A stretch of 64,000 bases of DNA from Bemisia tabaci. Taxonomy: Eukaryota > Arthropoda > Insecta > Hemiptera > Aleyrodidae. The stretch is from assembly GCF_918797505.1 (NCBI RefSeq), contig NC_092793.1:78489912-78553911 (forward strand), read 5' to 3'. The translations under genes were made by a program, and so were the position numbers. The stretch's first letter is position 1; the number at the start of each line of letters is the position of its first letter. A model generated the notes under the pieces. The model saw nothing but the letters and a program-made list of their open reading frames with translations. It was not told the DNA's origin and ran no database searches. This document shows, one piece after another, positions 46,510 through 56,193 of the stretch.

Positions 46510-48080
46510 GCCTTTAGCTGAGGCAAATATAGAGGTATATCCGGTTCCAAAAAAGTAAAAATCGAAATCAATCATATAGAGCTTCTTTAAACAAGGGATA
46601 TTGATATAAACTCCCTTATGAATACTTTATTCAATTAGTCATTATTTCTGATTAATTAATTTTTTTCCCCGATACTTTGCAAAGTGATTCAAAAGGCAGG
46701 TAAAAATTATGCAATACCGGTGAATCTACAGGAGTCATTTACCGGTCTCTCATACCAAGCCTAGAGAGCAAGAAATAATTTTCAGACAACAAAAGTTGAT
46801 AAAGAAAAAGGTACCACCTAATCATAGGACCACTTCCATCACGTTCACGGAAACATTTACGACAACCGTACCGTTTAATAAGCGGTAAATGTAGACGAAA
46901 CGATGCAAGCGGTGGAAGCAGGAAGACTAAACTCCTTGAATTTTCATTCTCTTGAAAAAAACTTGTCGGAAACGACATTTTAAATTAAAACCACACTGAG
47001 GAGATCCGTTTAAATTTGTAATTCTGTCCTCAAAACTCTCTCTTCTTCTTATTTGATTTTTATTGTTCCAGTTTTATTACTTCACCGTGTTTTCAAAAGT
47101 TAATAACAAACTACTTAAAAGACTCAAAGCTAAGAATCAAGGACATCCGACCATGAGATTTCTAAGAAATAAAAAAGAGGTGCCACATCGTTACGCAAAT
47201 TGACGATTTGAAAATAAGTTAGAGGGAAAGTTATGCATTAACACTAGGTTTTCTGGAACTCTCACATCGTCCTCTTTTAAATTTTTTTTTTTTGCACTTG
47301 AACGGGTACTTTTGTTAATAGATGTGTATGAAAATATAGCAATTGCGATTTTTTAAACGTTCTTCGACTTAAACCCCGTTTTCAAAAGAAAGGACTAGGG
47401 TGAAACGAAAAAAATTTAGAGCCCTGGAAAAATTTAAAAGCTCAGAGAAATTAAGCCTCCGAGTTTCTGGGGGGTCGTTCTAGAAGCACGCTATGTCAGA
47501 TGCTAATATCTAATGATAATGATAAAATTCTTCCGCTCAAAAAATGTTTTTTTTTAAACGAAAAAAATTGTCTCCCTTAAAAAAATTTGTATTCCGGTCT
47601 AAAGTAACGTTTTTAGGAACCATTTTGATTTGTTTAAAATGCGCTGGCTCTTCCGAGGAAAATTTCGGAAAGGAGTTGGCGTCGGTGAGGGGTTCGATTA
47701 AATCCGTCGAGATCCTGTGTCTTGGCGGTCCGTGCTTTTTTTATTTCCGGCTCGGCGTGGAGGATCGAGCAAATCGCATCAGTCGCGGCCCGGAAACGGT
47801 GCCCCTAATTACGGAGCACCGACTCAAATCCACGACATCTCCACTCCTGGCTTCTGTTTTGATTCCGTTCCGCACTCGACTAAAGTGCCCCCCTCACCCT
47901 GCCTTTACCCTGCTTCCGTTTACCTCGATATCCGTTATTAATATTTTTCGCTCATACCTACCTCCTCTTTCCACCCAGCAGTCCAGCGTTTCCTTTAGGT
48001 CACGATTTAAAATCCTCGTGTGTTTCTCCTCCACCGTATTTGCTTCGTTCTATTAATTCATGAGATATGATAGATGCTTC
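46510..48080. other. No confident gene
   Basis: The longest open frame near here is 47544-48056 (plus, 170 codons). It starts in poly-T, lacks codon bias and known motifs, and is judged to be chance. Confidence 0.45.
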
Positions 48081-48081
48081 G

Positions 48082-48342
48082 CAGCCCGTGACAGTATATA
48101 CAATAAAAAAACAATTTAAAAAGCGGATGACAAGGGTAAAAGTTACCAAACAAGACCAAAACGTTTCGGCTGAAAATTCAGCCATCCTCAGTTGGATGAA
48201 TAAAAATAAAAATTGTTAAAAATCTAAAATAGTACCTGACTGTGCCTTTCAAATCGAAAATTTTGTTGTGACCAACTTAGTTGAACCGTTGTGCCGTTTG
48301 TTTTAGCCTTGTTACCCGCTTTTTAAATTGTTTTTTATTGTA
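48082..48342. mobile_element. Family S element, copy 2, with hammerhead-like hairpin
   Basis: Inverted ends TACAATAAAAAAACAATTTA and complement with AAAAAGCGG (about 48099 and 48342). On the minus strand: CTGAGGA (48191-48185), one extra T, stem GGCTGA/TCAGCC, then GAAA (48167-48164) and CGTTTTGGTC. This follows the hammerhead order CUGANGA, stem II, GAAA, short stem III, GUC. Related motifs occur in Penelope-like retroelements, so a remnant of one is possible. Confidence 0.6.
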
Positions 48343-49043
48343 TTGATTGTCTATTTATTCATCTCGCTCATTTAAAATTCAAGATCACGACTTCAACCGC
48401 AACCCATGGTTACCCATACAATGTTTTTTTCTCTTTCTTTTCTTTATTTTTTTTCTTTTTGCTGGTTTTATGGCTTCGTGTTTAGAACCTCCAGCCAAAT
48501 TTAGACTTTGTTTAATGTCCGTAGACATCGAGGGATTTCGGCCCATCCATGTTCCAGGCTTTTCAAATTTTCAAAGATTACGGCCGAGTAGAATCTGTCA
48601 TTGTTATATTATTTCCCTGATTTTTGATTCCTATTTCATCGAGCGGATTATGCAAATTATTTCAACACCAATATTTTATCGTTACTTACTCAGACTAAGA
48701 ACCAGCATAACAAGGCATCTCACTTACCTAAAACAAACGAGAAAAAATGACAAAATTAGATTTCAATAATATTTCCAATCGCAGAAGACATTCAAATTTG
48801 ATATAAAGGTGTAAGTTTTGTAAAACAACATCGGTACATTTTGAAAATAAGACATTCCCAGAAGAAGGACAGGTAGTTCTGTTGCTGTTTTTAAAAAAAA
48901 TCGATTGCGTACTTTAGATTGCAGCAAAGTCGCTCACTCATATCCACCAAACTTATGTCAGTTAAGCAGTATTGTTTCTGACCACCTGTGCCTTAGAGTC
49001 ACATGGTACTGAGAGTTAAGACGTAAGGAATTCATTCTTGATT
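48343..49043. other. No confident gene
   Basis: A 140-codon frame (48347-48769) begins in a T-rich tract and lacks motifs; not called. Confidence 0.4.
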
Positions 49044-49214
49044 GGGTTCCGTATTTTAGGTCTCCATAGTGTCACAAACGAGAATAAACATTACATTTTC
49101 ATCGATTACAATGATTATAAACTGGAATGGACCGGTGAATTAGGAGTACTTCAGGGAACAAACAGAATACTAGAAGAAACGGGGGAGAGGAATTCGGGAA
49201 TGAGTTGATTGTAA
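49044..49214. mobile_element. Family W element, copy 3 (reverse orientation, truncated)
   Basis: CCGTATTTTAGGTCTCCATA and GTGTCACAAACGAGAATAAA match the inverted end of copies 1 and 2; GAATTCGGGAATGAGTTGAT closes it. A further weak end-like scrap lies at 49803-49840. Confidence 0.65.
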
Positions 49215-49323
49215 GCAGAAAAATAGACCCTGCTCCACTAACCTCTTAGCGACAGGTGGAAACTGTTCCACTCTTTCAGGGACTCAACTTTTTATTGTTA
49301 TGGACAAATATAAGGCAGCAACA

Positions 49324-49576
49324 CTACCGTGCTAGGGTAAAATGCCATATGAACATTCAAGAGTTGCCAAATTTCCATCACTAAAATGTTCGTTTCCCAG
49401 GTAAGTTAAGAATATTTTCTTTTGAACTTTTTAGCAGATTTAGATCAGATTGCGAATCAAATTCTCTGAAAATTTGGAGGAAGAATATTTTCAGCTTTCC
49501 CGGAAAATGCGTATCCTATCAAATGAAGTTTGGCAACTTCTGAAGGCTCATACGACGTTTTTCCTTAGCACGGCAG
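49324..49576. mobile_element. Family A MITE, copy 5 (4-bp TSD AACA)
   Basis: 253 bp, tips CTACCGTGCTAGGG and complement of CTGCCGTGCTAAGG. Flanks AACA at 49320-49323 and 49577-49580. Confidence 0.9.
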
Positions 49577-49601
49577 AACAGTCATCACCCTTTTTCGGCT
49601 G

Positions 49602-49732
49602 CTGACCAACCTACTAGGTGGATGATAAGCATCGGGTGACGTAATGAGCCGAACAAGTTCGGCAAACTTTGGTTTGTTTGAGGAACCAATTACCCAACAC
49701 GTGATTCAACATCCGCCTAGTCGGTTAGTCAA
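49602..49732. mobile_element. Short palindromic MITE
   Basis: Ends CTGACCAACCTACTAGGTGG and the complement of TTGACTAACCGACTAGGCGG, 131 bp overall. Internal 'gccgaacaagttcggc' hairpin. Single copy here. Confidence 0.6.
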
Positions 49733-50372
49733 CATTTGAATGTTGTAGCCCCAAAAGTAAAAGCTTTGTTTTCGAATCATTGATTACGAAAAACGTTCAA
49801 ACTGTGTATAATCTTTAGTCCGGATCGTGACATCCATGAGGGGACGTGTCTTGACTCTCCTGCTAGTAAAGAACTCTAGCCCTCTTTATAAATATTTCAT
49901 GAAACAATATCATGGATGACCATCGTTGTAAATTTGTTCAGCTGATACTATCGCATTTCACTTTTGAAAGGGGTGGCTTGCGAGTGGGAGGCGAGCACCG
50001 AGCAATAAAGAGTTACATAGAGTGGAAAAATATTTGCATAGAGGAAGACCCGCGGATCATTTTGAGAGGGCGGGAGGGAGGACGGATTAATGACGTCTGG
50101 TTTAACTCTTTTCGCATGAAATAACAGGAAATTTGAAATTGACCGTGCTGCATCAACGCGGAATTGAGCGAAAGGGGAGTGGAATTACCTCACCCGTTAA
50201 CAGAATTCCCAATTTTAAACTTCCGCAGGGAGATGAGTGGATGAGAATACGCAGATTTCTGCCAGCTATGGTCGATTCACGGCTGCACCTGATATTCCCA
50301 ACGAATCCAGGCAGAACCCCACGGACGTTTTATCCATCTTTTCTAATTTATAATTTTGGCTGAATTTATAGT
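49733..50372. other. No gene seen
   Basis: Short frames only (49912-50124, 50133-50363) without supporting motifs. Confidence 0.4.
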
Positions 50373-50432
50373 GGACCACTAGACAAGGTGCGAATTCAAG
50401 CATTCTGATAAAGGTTTCCTCTTCGAAATTTT
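50373..50432. repeat. Family X left-end fragment
   Basis: TGGACCACTAGACAAGGTGC then AGCATTCTGATAAAGGTTTC matches the left terminus of 43127-43676. Confidence 0.75.
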
Positions 50433-50457
50433 GAAGGCCCCACGCGGTTTACATTTC

Positions 50458-50778
50458 GATTAAGGGAGCTTGAAGGATATTCTTGACAAGGCATCATTAA
50501 AGGGACAATTTATGCAAACCTCGTTTAAAATTCAGAGGTTTACGAGGTTTCAGAGGGATTACGATGATTTTTTACTGCAAAAACTGCACCTTGGAATGTG
50601 CAAAACTCGCAATACATATTCTTTCGTATTAAGTACTTCTTGTGGTGATAAATCATTGAAATCCCTTTTAAAAATTCATTTTCAAAGTTATACCTCTGAA
50701 TTTTACTTGAGATGTGCAGAACTTGTCCATTTAATAACTCTACATATATCAAGAATCTCCTTCAAACTCCCTTGATCG
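50458..50778. mobile_element. Family Y MITE
   Basis: Inverted ends GATTAAGGGAGCTTGAAGGA-TATTCTTGA and complement, with internal inverted blocks (TTCAGAGGTTTACG / CCTCTGAATTTTAC type). About 320 bp; the 101-codon frame across it is a palindrome artefact. Confidence 0.8.
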
Positions 50779-50823
50779 TTATGTAGATCATATGGGGCTT
50801 CTTGAGAAAAGGAGCTATTTTGA

Positions 50824-51069
50824 CAGCGTTTAGCAGAAAGGAACCAAGCCACATCAGACATCGCAAAATTTTATTGGGCAATTTCGTTTTTTTGTATGAG
50901 AACGTTTTAGAGGATTTCTTTGAAAATTTTAAGAACGTTGCTTCGTACAACGCAGAAAATACACTGAAATTTGCACAAAAACCCGCACAACCGTTTTCAT
51001 GTAAAACATTAAATTTCCCAATTAAATGGCAAAAGCTGATGTGGCTTGGTTCCTTTCTGCCAGACGCGG
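50824..51069. mobile_element. Family U MITE, copy 2
   Basis: Ends CAGCGTTTAGCAGAAAGGAA and complement of CGCGTCTGGCAGAAAGGAAC, each followed by CCAAGCCACATC. Long frames on both strands here are palindrome artefacts. Confidence 0.85.
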
Positions 51070-52319
51070 TCCATTTAATGAACGACAATTTGTACGGCCC
51101 TAAGAGCTTGAACTGATGCGCCAACCTTTTTCAGACGACCACGAGAGGGTGAATGATAAGATTCGCTCCATTTCGAAGGAGAAAACCCCCGCCCAGAAGT
51201 AAAGTTAAAAACCTCGAAATAATGCGAATTTATCATAATTTGAACACATGGTGAGAGGGAGTGAAGAAGCCGTGCGAGGAAATGAGATAAATTCAGAGGT
51301 AGGCAACAACTCTAAAACAACTAACGCAATGAGAAGCCCCTTCCTCGCACATCGCATTAAAGCGCCCCTTCGGAAGGCGGACTTTTCTCCAGAGTGAATC
51401 ACGTGAAATGAGACCTAATTTCCACACGGAAAAAACATATCCACACACTCATTACTCCCTCCTTCAACGGCTATTTTTCCTTATTCCCTTTGTCTCTGCG
51501 CCTTTTTTTCCAGAAAAAGTAAATGGATATCTCGAAGGAGCTCTCGCGGGACATGACACGGTGATTTGAATAATTTGGGATTTAAAAGAGTAAAGGTAGA
51601 ACGGAAGCAGACTGCTCTCTTGGAGCTAGGTGTCAGATTGAAAAAAAAAAATATCCTCGATTTTTTAAGACGTCTTTCTGCGTTCTAATGCTAATGTGGA
51701 AGGATGCGATGCGGACTGAGCTTGGTAGAGGGGAACCCACTTTTTACGGTATGAAAGGTCTGCTGTTTGGAAACATAATGAGAAAAAACGTTCGCTTATG
51801 TCAACAGAAGAGCGGAAATCTATATCGGCCACTGTTTCCGGTTCATTTAACCGGGTCCGCAATTAATGCAACCGAGGTTTCTCTACAGTTCGGTTCATGC
51901 TACCAAACTATTTTTACATCTCGGCTTGAAAGTTTTGTAAGAAGTGCGGCCGACATAGAACACCTTACTCCAATTCCTGGGACCGAACTCCTTTTTCTCC
52001 GTGGAGTCACCAGAATTTTATACACACGTTCATATAAATAGTGGAAAGACCACGTTGAACAGAGATACATTACGGTACAAGAGTGCAAATACCGATCACA
52101 ATAATATAGTACCCATAAAACTCTGGCAATAGTGCAATTTTGCATTTATGATCAATTTTAAACGCGCCGTTTTTGCCCTAATCTTATTAACAGAATTTTA
52201 CCTCCCAAACAAATGGGCTACGATATATTCTATATACAATAATAATTATACAAGTTCGGTTACTTCAATGCGAGCTTTACGTAAACTTTGTGTATTTTAT
52301 TCACCCACACATACAAAAG

Positions 52320-52358
<39 letters not shown>

Positions 52359-53037
52359 AAAGAATAATGATTTAAACTCGAAATTAATTGACAATGCTAT
52401 ATACATAATATACATGACAGCCTTTTGCTTCAATTTTAAGCAATCAACAGATACATATTATTCTAAATTAAATACTTTAAAAAATATTAATGTGTTAAAT
52501 TAAAGATAAATCTAATCAATTAATGATTGTTTTTAACTTACAAGGCAGTCAAGTAGAAAGATAGCAGGGGGGAAAATTCCATATAGGTAAGTATGTTCCT
52601 AATTATTATAAACATCTCGGGTCGGGATAGTTATGATAGATGCACCAATCGAGCCGAGGTAGACATTTATGAATGCGCTTTTAATTAACACAAAATAAAT
52701 TGTCAAACCCGTGAACTGAACAGAATTGAAAAGAGACCTTGTTGCCAGATAGTTACAAAAATGAGTATTCTTGCGAAGAATATCAGTGACAGCCCGCAAA
52801 TAAGATCACTTAACAGGTAGGTTTCTTTCCCGCTTTTTTTCTGCGCATCAAATTCCCCGCTTCCGTAGTTTATTTTTCGGTCATTCTCTACTCTGATTGG
52901 CTAAAAATCTACCAATCATCAGCATTGCCTAGCATTCAACAATTCACGAGGTTAATGGTGTTCAATTGTGCAAATTTGTTTTGTTGAAACTGATCTCCAC
53001 TCTTCACATTGCTCACCAATTATCATTAGTCGGAAAG
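51070..53037. other. No confident gene; A35 tract at 52322-52356
   Basis: A pure run of 35 A could be a young retroposon tail, but no SINE or pseudogene body was recognised in the preceding 300 bp. The frame 51688-52041 (117 codons) has an antisense rival and no motif. Confidence 0.45.
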
Positions 53038-53039
53038 TA

Positions 53040-53237
53040 CACTGAAAAAAAAAACTCCGGCCGTGGATGCCGTACTTACGGGCTACGTAAACTAACATCC
53101 ACGTTCTGGGCTCAGAGGCCGAAAGTTCCGGGTGTAGCAGCAGGTGCAGTCCGAACTACGGCTCCAGCACCGGAACTTTCGGCCTCTGAGCCCGGAACGG
53201 ACGGTACGTCTATATAGCCCGTAACTTTGTTTCGGTG
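53040..53237. mobile_element. CACTG-ended hairpin element Q3 (2-bp TSD TA)
   Basis: Tips CACTGAAAAAAAAAACTCCG and right CGGTG, flanked by TA (53038-53039, 53238-53239). The arms pair through ACGGGCTACGTA and GGGCTCAGAGGCCGAAAGTT with a short GC-rich loop. Confidence 0.85.
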
Positions 53238-53257
53238 TAGTGGTGATTTCGGGGCTT

Positions 53258-53550
53258 ACAGGGTGTCTACTAAAACAGGCTGGCCAAAAATCAGTACTTT
53301 TACAGTACTTTTTCAGTACATTCCCCAAAAATTCAGTACCTCCCCAAAAGAAAAATGCAGTACTTTTTCAATACCTCCAACTGACGAAATTCGAAAAATT
53401 TGAATTTCCCGCACAAATTGCGACAAAAATGAAAAAAATTCCGGACTTTCTTGCAAAATTTCCGCACTTTTTCAGTACTTCCGGACCGCCCTTGAAAAAA
53501 CAGTACTATTTCCGGACTTTCCGGAAATTCCGGACTTGTAGACACCCTGT
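53258..53550. mobile_element. Family L element, copy 1
   Basis: Ends ACAGGGTGTCTAC and complement, with repeated CAGTACTTTT(T)CAGTAC and CCGGACTTTCCGGAAATTCC motifs. Very like the copy at 44205-44423. The open frames on both strands (53240-53644, 53333-53686) come from this repeat. Confidence 0.8.
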
Positions 53551-54894
53551 TCCATTTCATGTAGATCCCCTTAACATGCGATTTTGTAAATACTTTGTCT
53601 GCGGTGGCAACCGTGCTAATATCAAGACTGGAGCCGCTAAATAGCGAAAGCTCGAAGATACGAAGACCCTTTTCAAGAAATTGCAAAGCTCCCGTCCCGC
53701 CATTCGGTCCGATGAATGCTCCTCGTTGCGTTGGGCCTGGTTATTATTTACATTAAGAATGCATGTGCTTCTGCACATTGCGTACGCTTTTCCTCCACCA
53801 CGATTTTCGTTTCCACTATCGAGATCGGCCGGGAAGAATCAGTGGATGAAAAAAACCACCACCCCTCCCCCTCTCCTGGCTTTAATTCTTCATATTTTAA
53901 CGGGAACGTACAGATATGCAATCGCTTACTTGCAGTGCATCAGTACGAAATGCGAATAACTTTGAGCGAGGGCCATAATCATTCGTATTTACGTCGTGCA
54001 TGAAAAAATACTGGATTCGTGGATCGGAAACTAAGACAGGCAAATTCTCTCTAGGCAAATCTCTCTCTTCGGGACTCTTAAGGCAAATTTTTCGAGAGTA
54101 CTCCCTGTTAATTCCATTATTAAATTTTTCGATTCTCCTAATTCTCACTGACGATGCGTTAAAATACTCATTTCATTTCATTTTCCGTCGAATTTGTATG
54201 CAGATTCCTCTTTCATTTTTCTTACGAATACATAGAGTTGTCAAAATAATATTAAGTAAACGGGTTTAAGCAGAATAAGCGCGGCTGTAGCACTTGATCC
54301 CTATTCTTACCATATTTTATTCACTTATTTATTTAGTTTTTTTTCTTTTTTAAACAAAAGTAATCGTGGAGACAATATTTTGGAACAAAAGAGAAATTCC
54401 CAAAAAAGCAGGATTTATCAGCGCCAAACGGGCGCACCTTTAAGTGACCATAGTCCACCTTTTAAAAGTGCCTTGCGTAATAATTGAACATCCTTAAGAG
54501 GGTTATACCATATGCTGTAAGATTTTTGAAAAATATTTTATTACTTTTATTGATTTCCAACGCTAGCTCAGAGTTTCGTTAACCTCCCTTTCTCCTCGTG
54601 CCGATGTTACTGTATTGGTGATAACTGAAGAGAATTAATTAATGCTGCTCCTTGAGAACCTCCACACGAGGGGTGCAGAAAGTTCTCCAGGACAAAAGTA
54701 GGTCAACATCTTAATCTAAAAATATCTTCATTCTCAGAGAATTGTATCAAAATCAGTATTTTTTTAAAAAAATAATTTTTCATTTTTCGCTGGGATCCTG
54801 ATGGGTTAAGCGAAACCATGCATAAGCCCCAAAAAGTGCGTGGCCTGACAAGTGCGGTGCGAAGGGATTCCTAAGGAAAAGGAGTTCCTCTGAT
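53551..54894. other. No gene seen
   Basis: Several short frames overlap on both strands; none is convincing. Confidence 0.4.
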
Positions 54895-55155
54895 AGCATT
54901 TTGTCGTTCCCGTCACGATAGAGCAGCGACTCCATTTCAGTGCTGCCAAATTTTCCGTCACAAATTGCATTTTTACCAGAGGAATTTTGGGAATTTCTAA
55001 CTGAAAATTTTACTGATTCTCCCTTGGATATCATGCAAGAATCGGAGAAATTTTGGACTGAAACAAGACCGGTACATTCTTGTAAAAAATGTAATTGTTT
55101 GAGGCGATTTGGCAACCTCGGAATGGAGTTACGTTCCTTCGTGCGGGAAACGAGG
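54895..55155. mobile_element. Family B MITE, copy 4
   Basis: Left GTCGTTCCCGTCACGATAGA with ACTCCATTTCAGTGCTGCCA, right GGAATGGAGTTACGTTCCTT-CGTGCGGGAAACGA. The inner body aligns with copy 2. Confidence 0.75.
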
Positions 55156-55704
55156 ATTCCTGAGGAAACACATAATTTTTTACTGGATGCGGTAGCAACA
55201 GCTCATTTAATCTAAAATTACTCCGAGTGTCAAGTTAGGCGCTGTCTCGGGACATGTCACAGGCAGTCTTCGTTGCTCAAAAGTTGGCGCGCTAGTGTCA
55301 GCGTTGTTTAAAAGAGCGGCGGAAACATCTTATCGGATCGAAAGTTGGAAAGTAATCGAGTGCCGGGCTGGGGGCTCTCCTTCCTCCGCTCGCCCTGTAA
55401 TCACCATTCAAATTTTAAGTGATGGGAAGTTATTAATGAAAACGCCAGGAACGCTGGTACTCGGCGCAGGAAGTGGCGTTTAACCTGCGACCTCCGATTG
55501 AACTCTCGCGGGTGAGTTCTTTTTGTATTTCAGACGCGGGAAAAATTGGAAACAAAACGGTGCCCTGGAGAGCAATCACGATTTTCTTATGAAATAACAG
55601 TCCTTTATGCCCTCCGTCATGGTTGCGAGTTTTATTCTCGAGACTTTCTCCCCCGTCTGAATTTCTTGTACACTCTCGGTAATCCCAGCATATATTTGTA
55701 CTAC
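55156..55704. other. No gene seen
   Basis: Moderately GC-rich in places; no supported exon. Confidence 0.4.
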
Positions 55705-55758
55705 GGGGCTATGCCCCTGGCCGCTACGCGGTCCAACCCCCAGAAAGCGCTTCGCGCT
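55705..55758. repeat. Cluster of GC-rich triloop hairpins
   Basis: GGGGC-TAT-GCCCC (55705-55717), CCGC-TAC-GCGG (55721-55731) and AGCGC-TTC-GCGCT (55746-55758) follow one another, each with a three-base loop. Same arrangement as at 44033-44066. Confidence 0.75.
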
Positions 55759-56193
55759 CTCTTAGGCCCGCTTCGACAAAAGAACGACCAAACAAAAATG
55801 AAAAGATTTTCATACCCGACTCTCATTCGTCCAATCTCTCTATGGCCAGGAGCGATTGGACCAATTAGAATTGTATGAAAAAAAATCGTCGGCACGTAAA
55901 AGTATACCTCTAGGAGGAGGCAATATCACGCAAAAACCGCGCAACACCACAAATTGGTGCGTGTATTCGAAACTCCTTCAATTTCTTAACTATGCAATTT
56001 GATCTCCGAGGAGTTAAAATAGTTGCTCGATGTTGAATCAAGAATTTGCTGCTTAATATAAACTACATTTTTGCATAATTCAATATTTTCTTTTCTTTTA
56101 TCGAGAAAAATTCAGCTTGAATCAAGATAAAAAAATTCTTGGCGGCAAATTCAAGAATCATCATGCTGGAGCCAAGCAAATTTTTTCAGTGTA
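55759..56193. repeat. Probable right half of a CACTG-ended element
   Basis: Ends TTTTTTCAGTG then TA (56181-56193), the family Q/E terminus. GAATCAAGAATTTGC and TTGAATCAAGAT motifs recall family E interiors. No left end was located, unless it is hidden near the hairpin cluster. Confidence 0.45.

Noticed and set aside
47544..48056. 170-codon open frame, plus strand
   Set aside because: Starts in a poly-T/A-rich stretch, lacks codon bias, domains and splice context; treated as chance.
48347..48769. 140-codon frame with a Phe-rich stretch
   Set aside because: The apparent membrane segment is encoded by a T-rich low-complexity tract.
50762..51124. Mirror-image frames of 104 and 120 codons
   Set aside because: Produced by the family U inverted repeat.
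53240..53686. Long frames on both strands
   Set aside because: Both lie in the family L repeat, whose CAGTACTTTT-type units create open frames.
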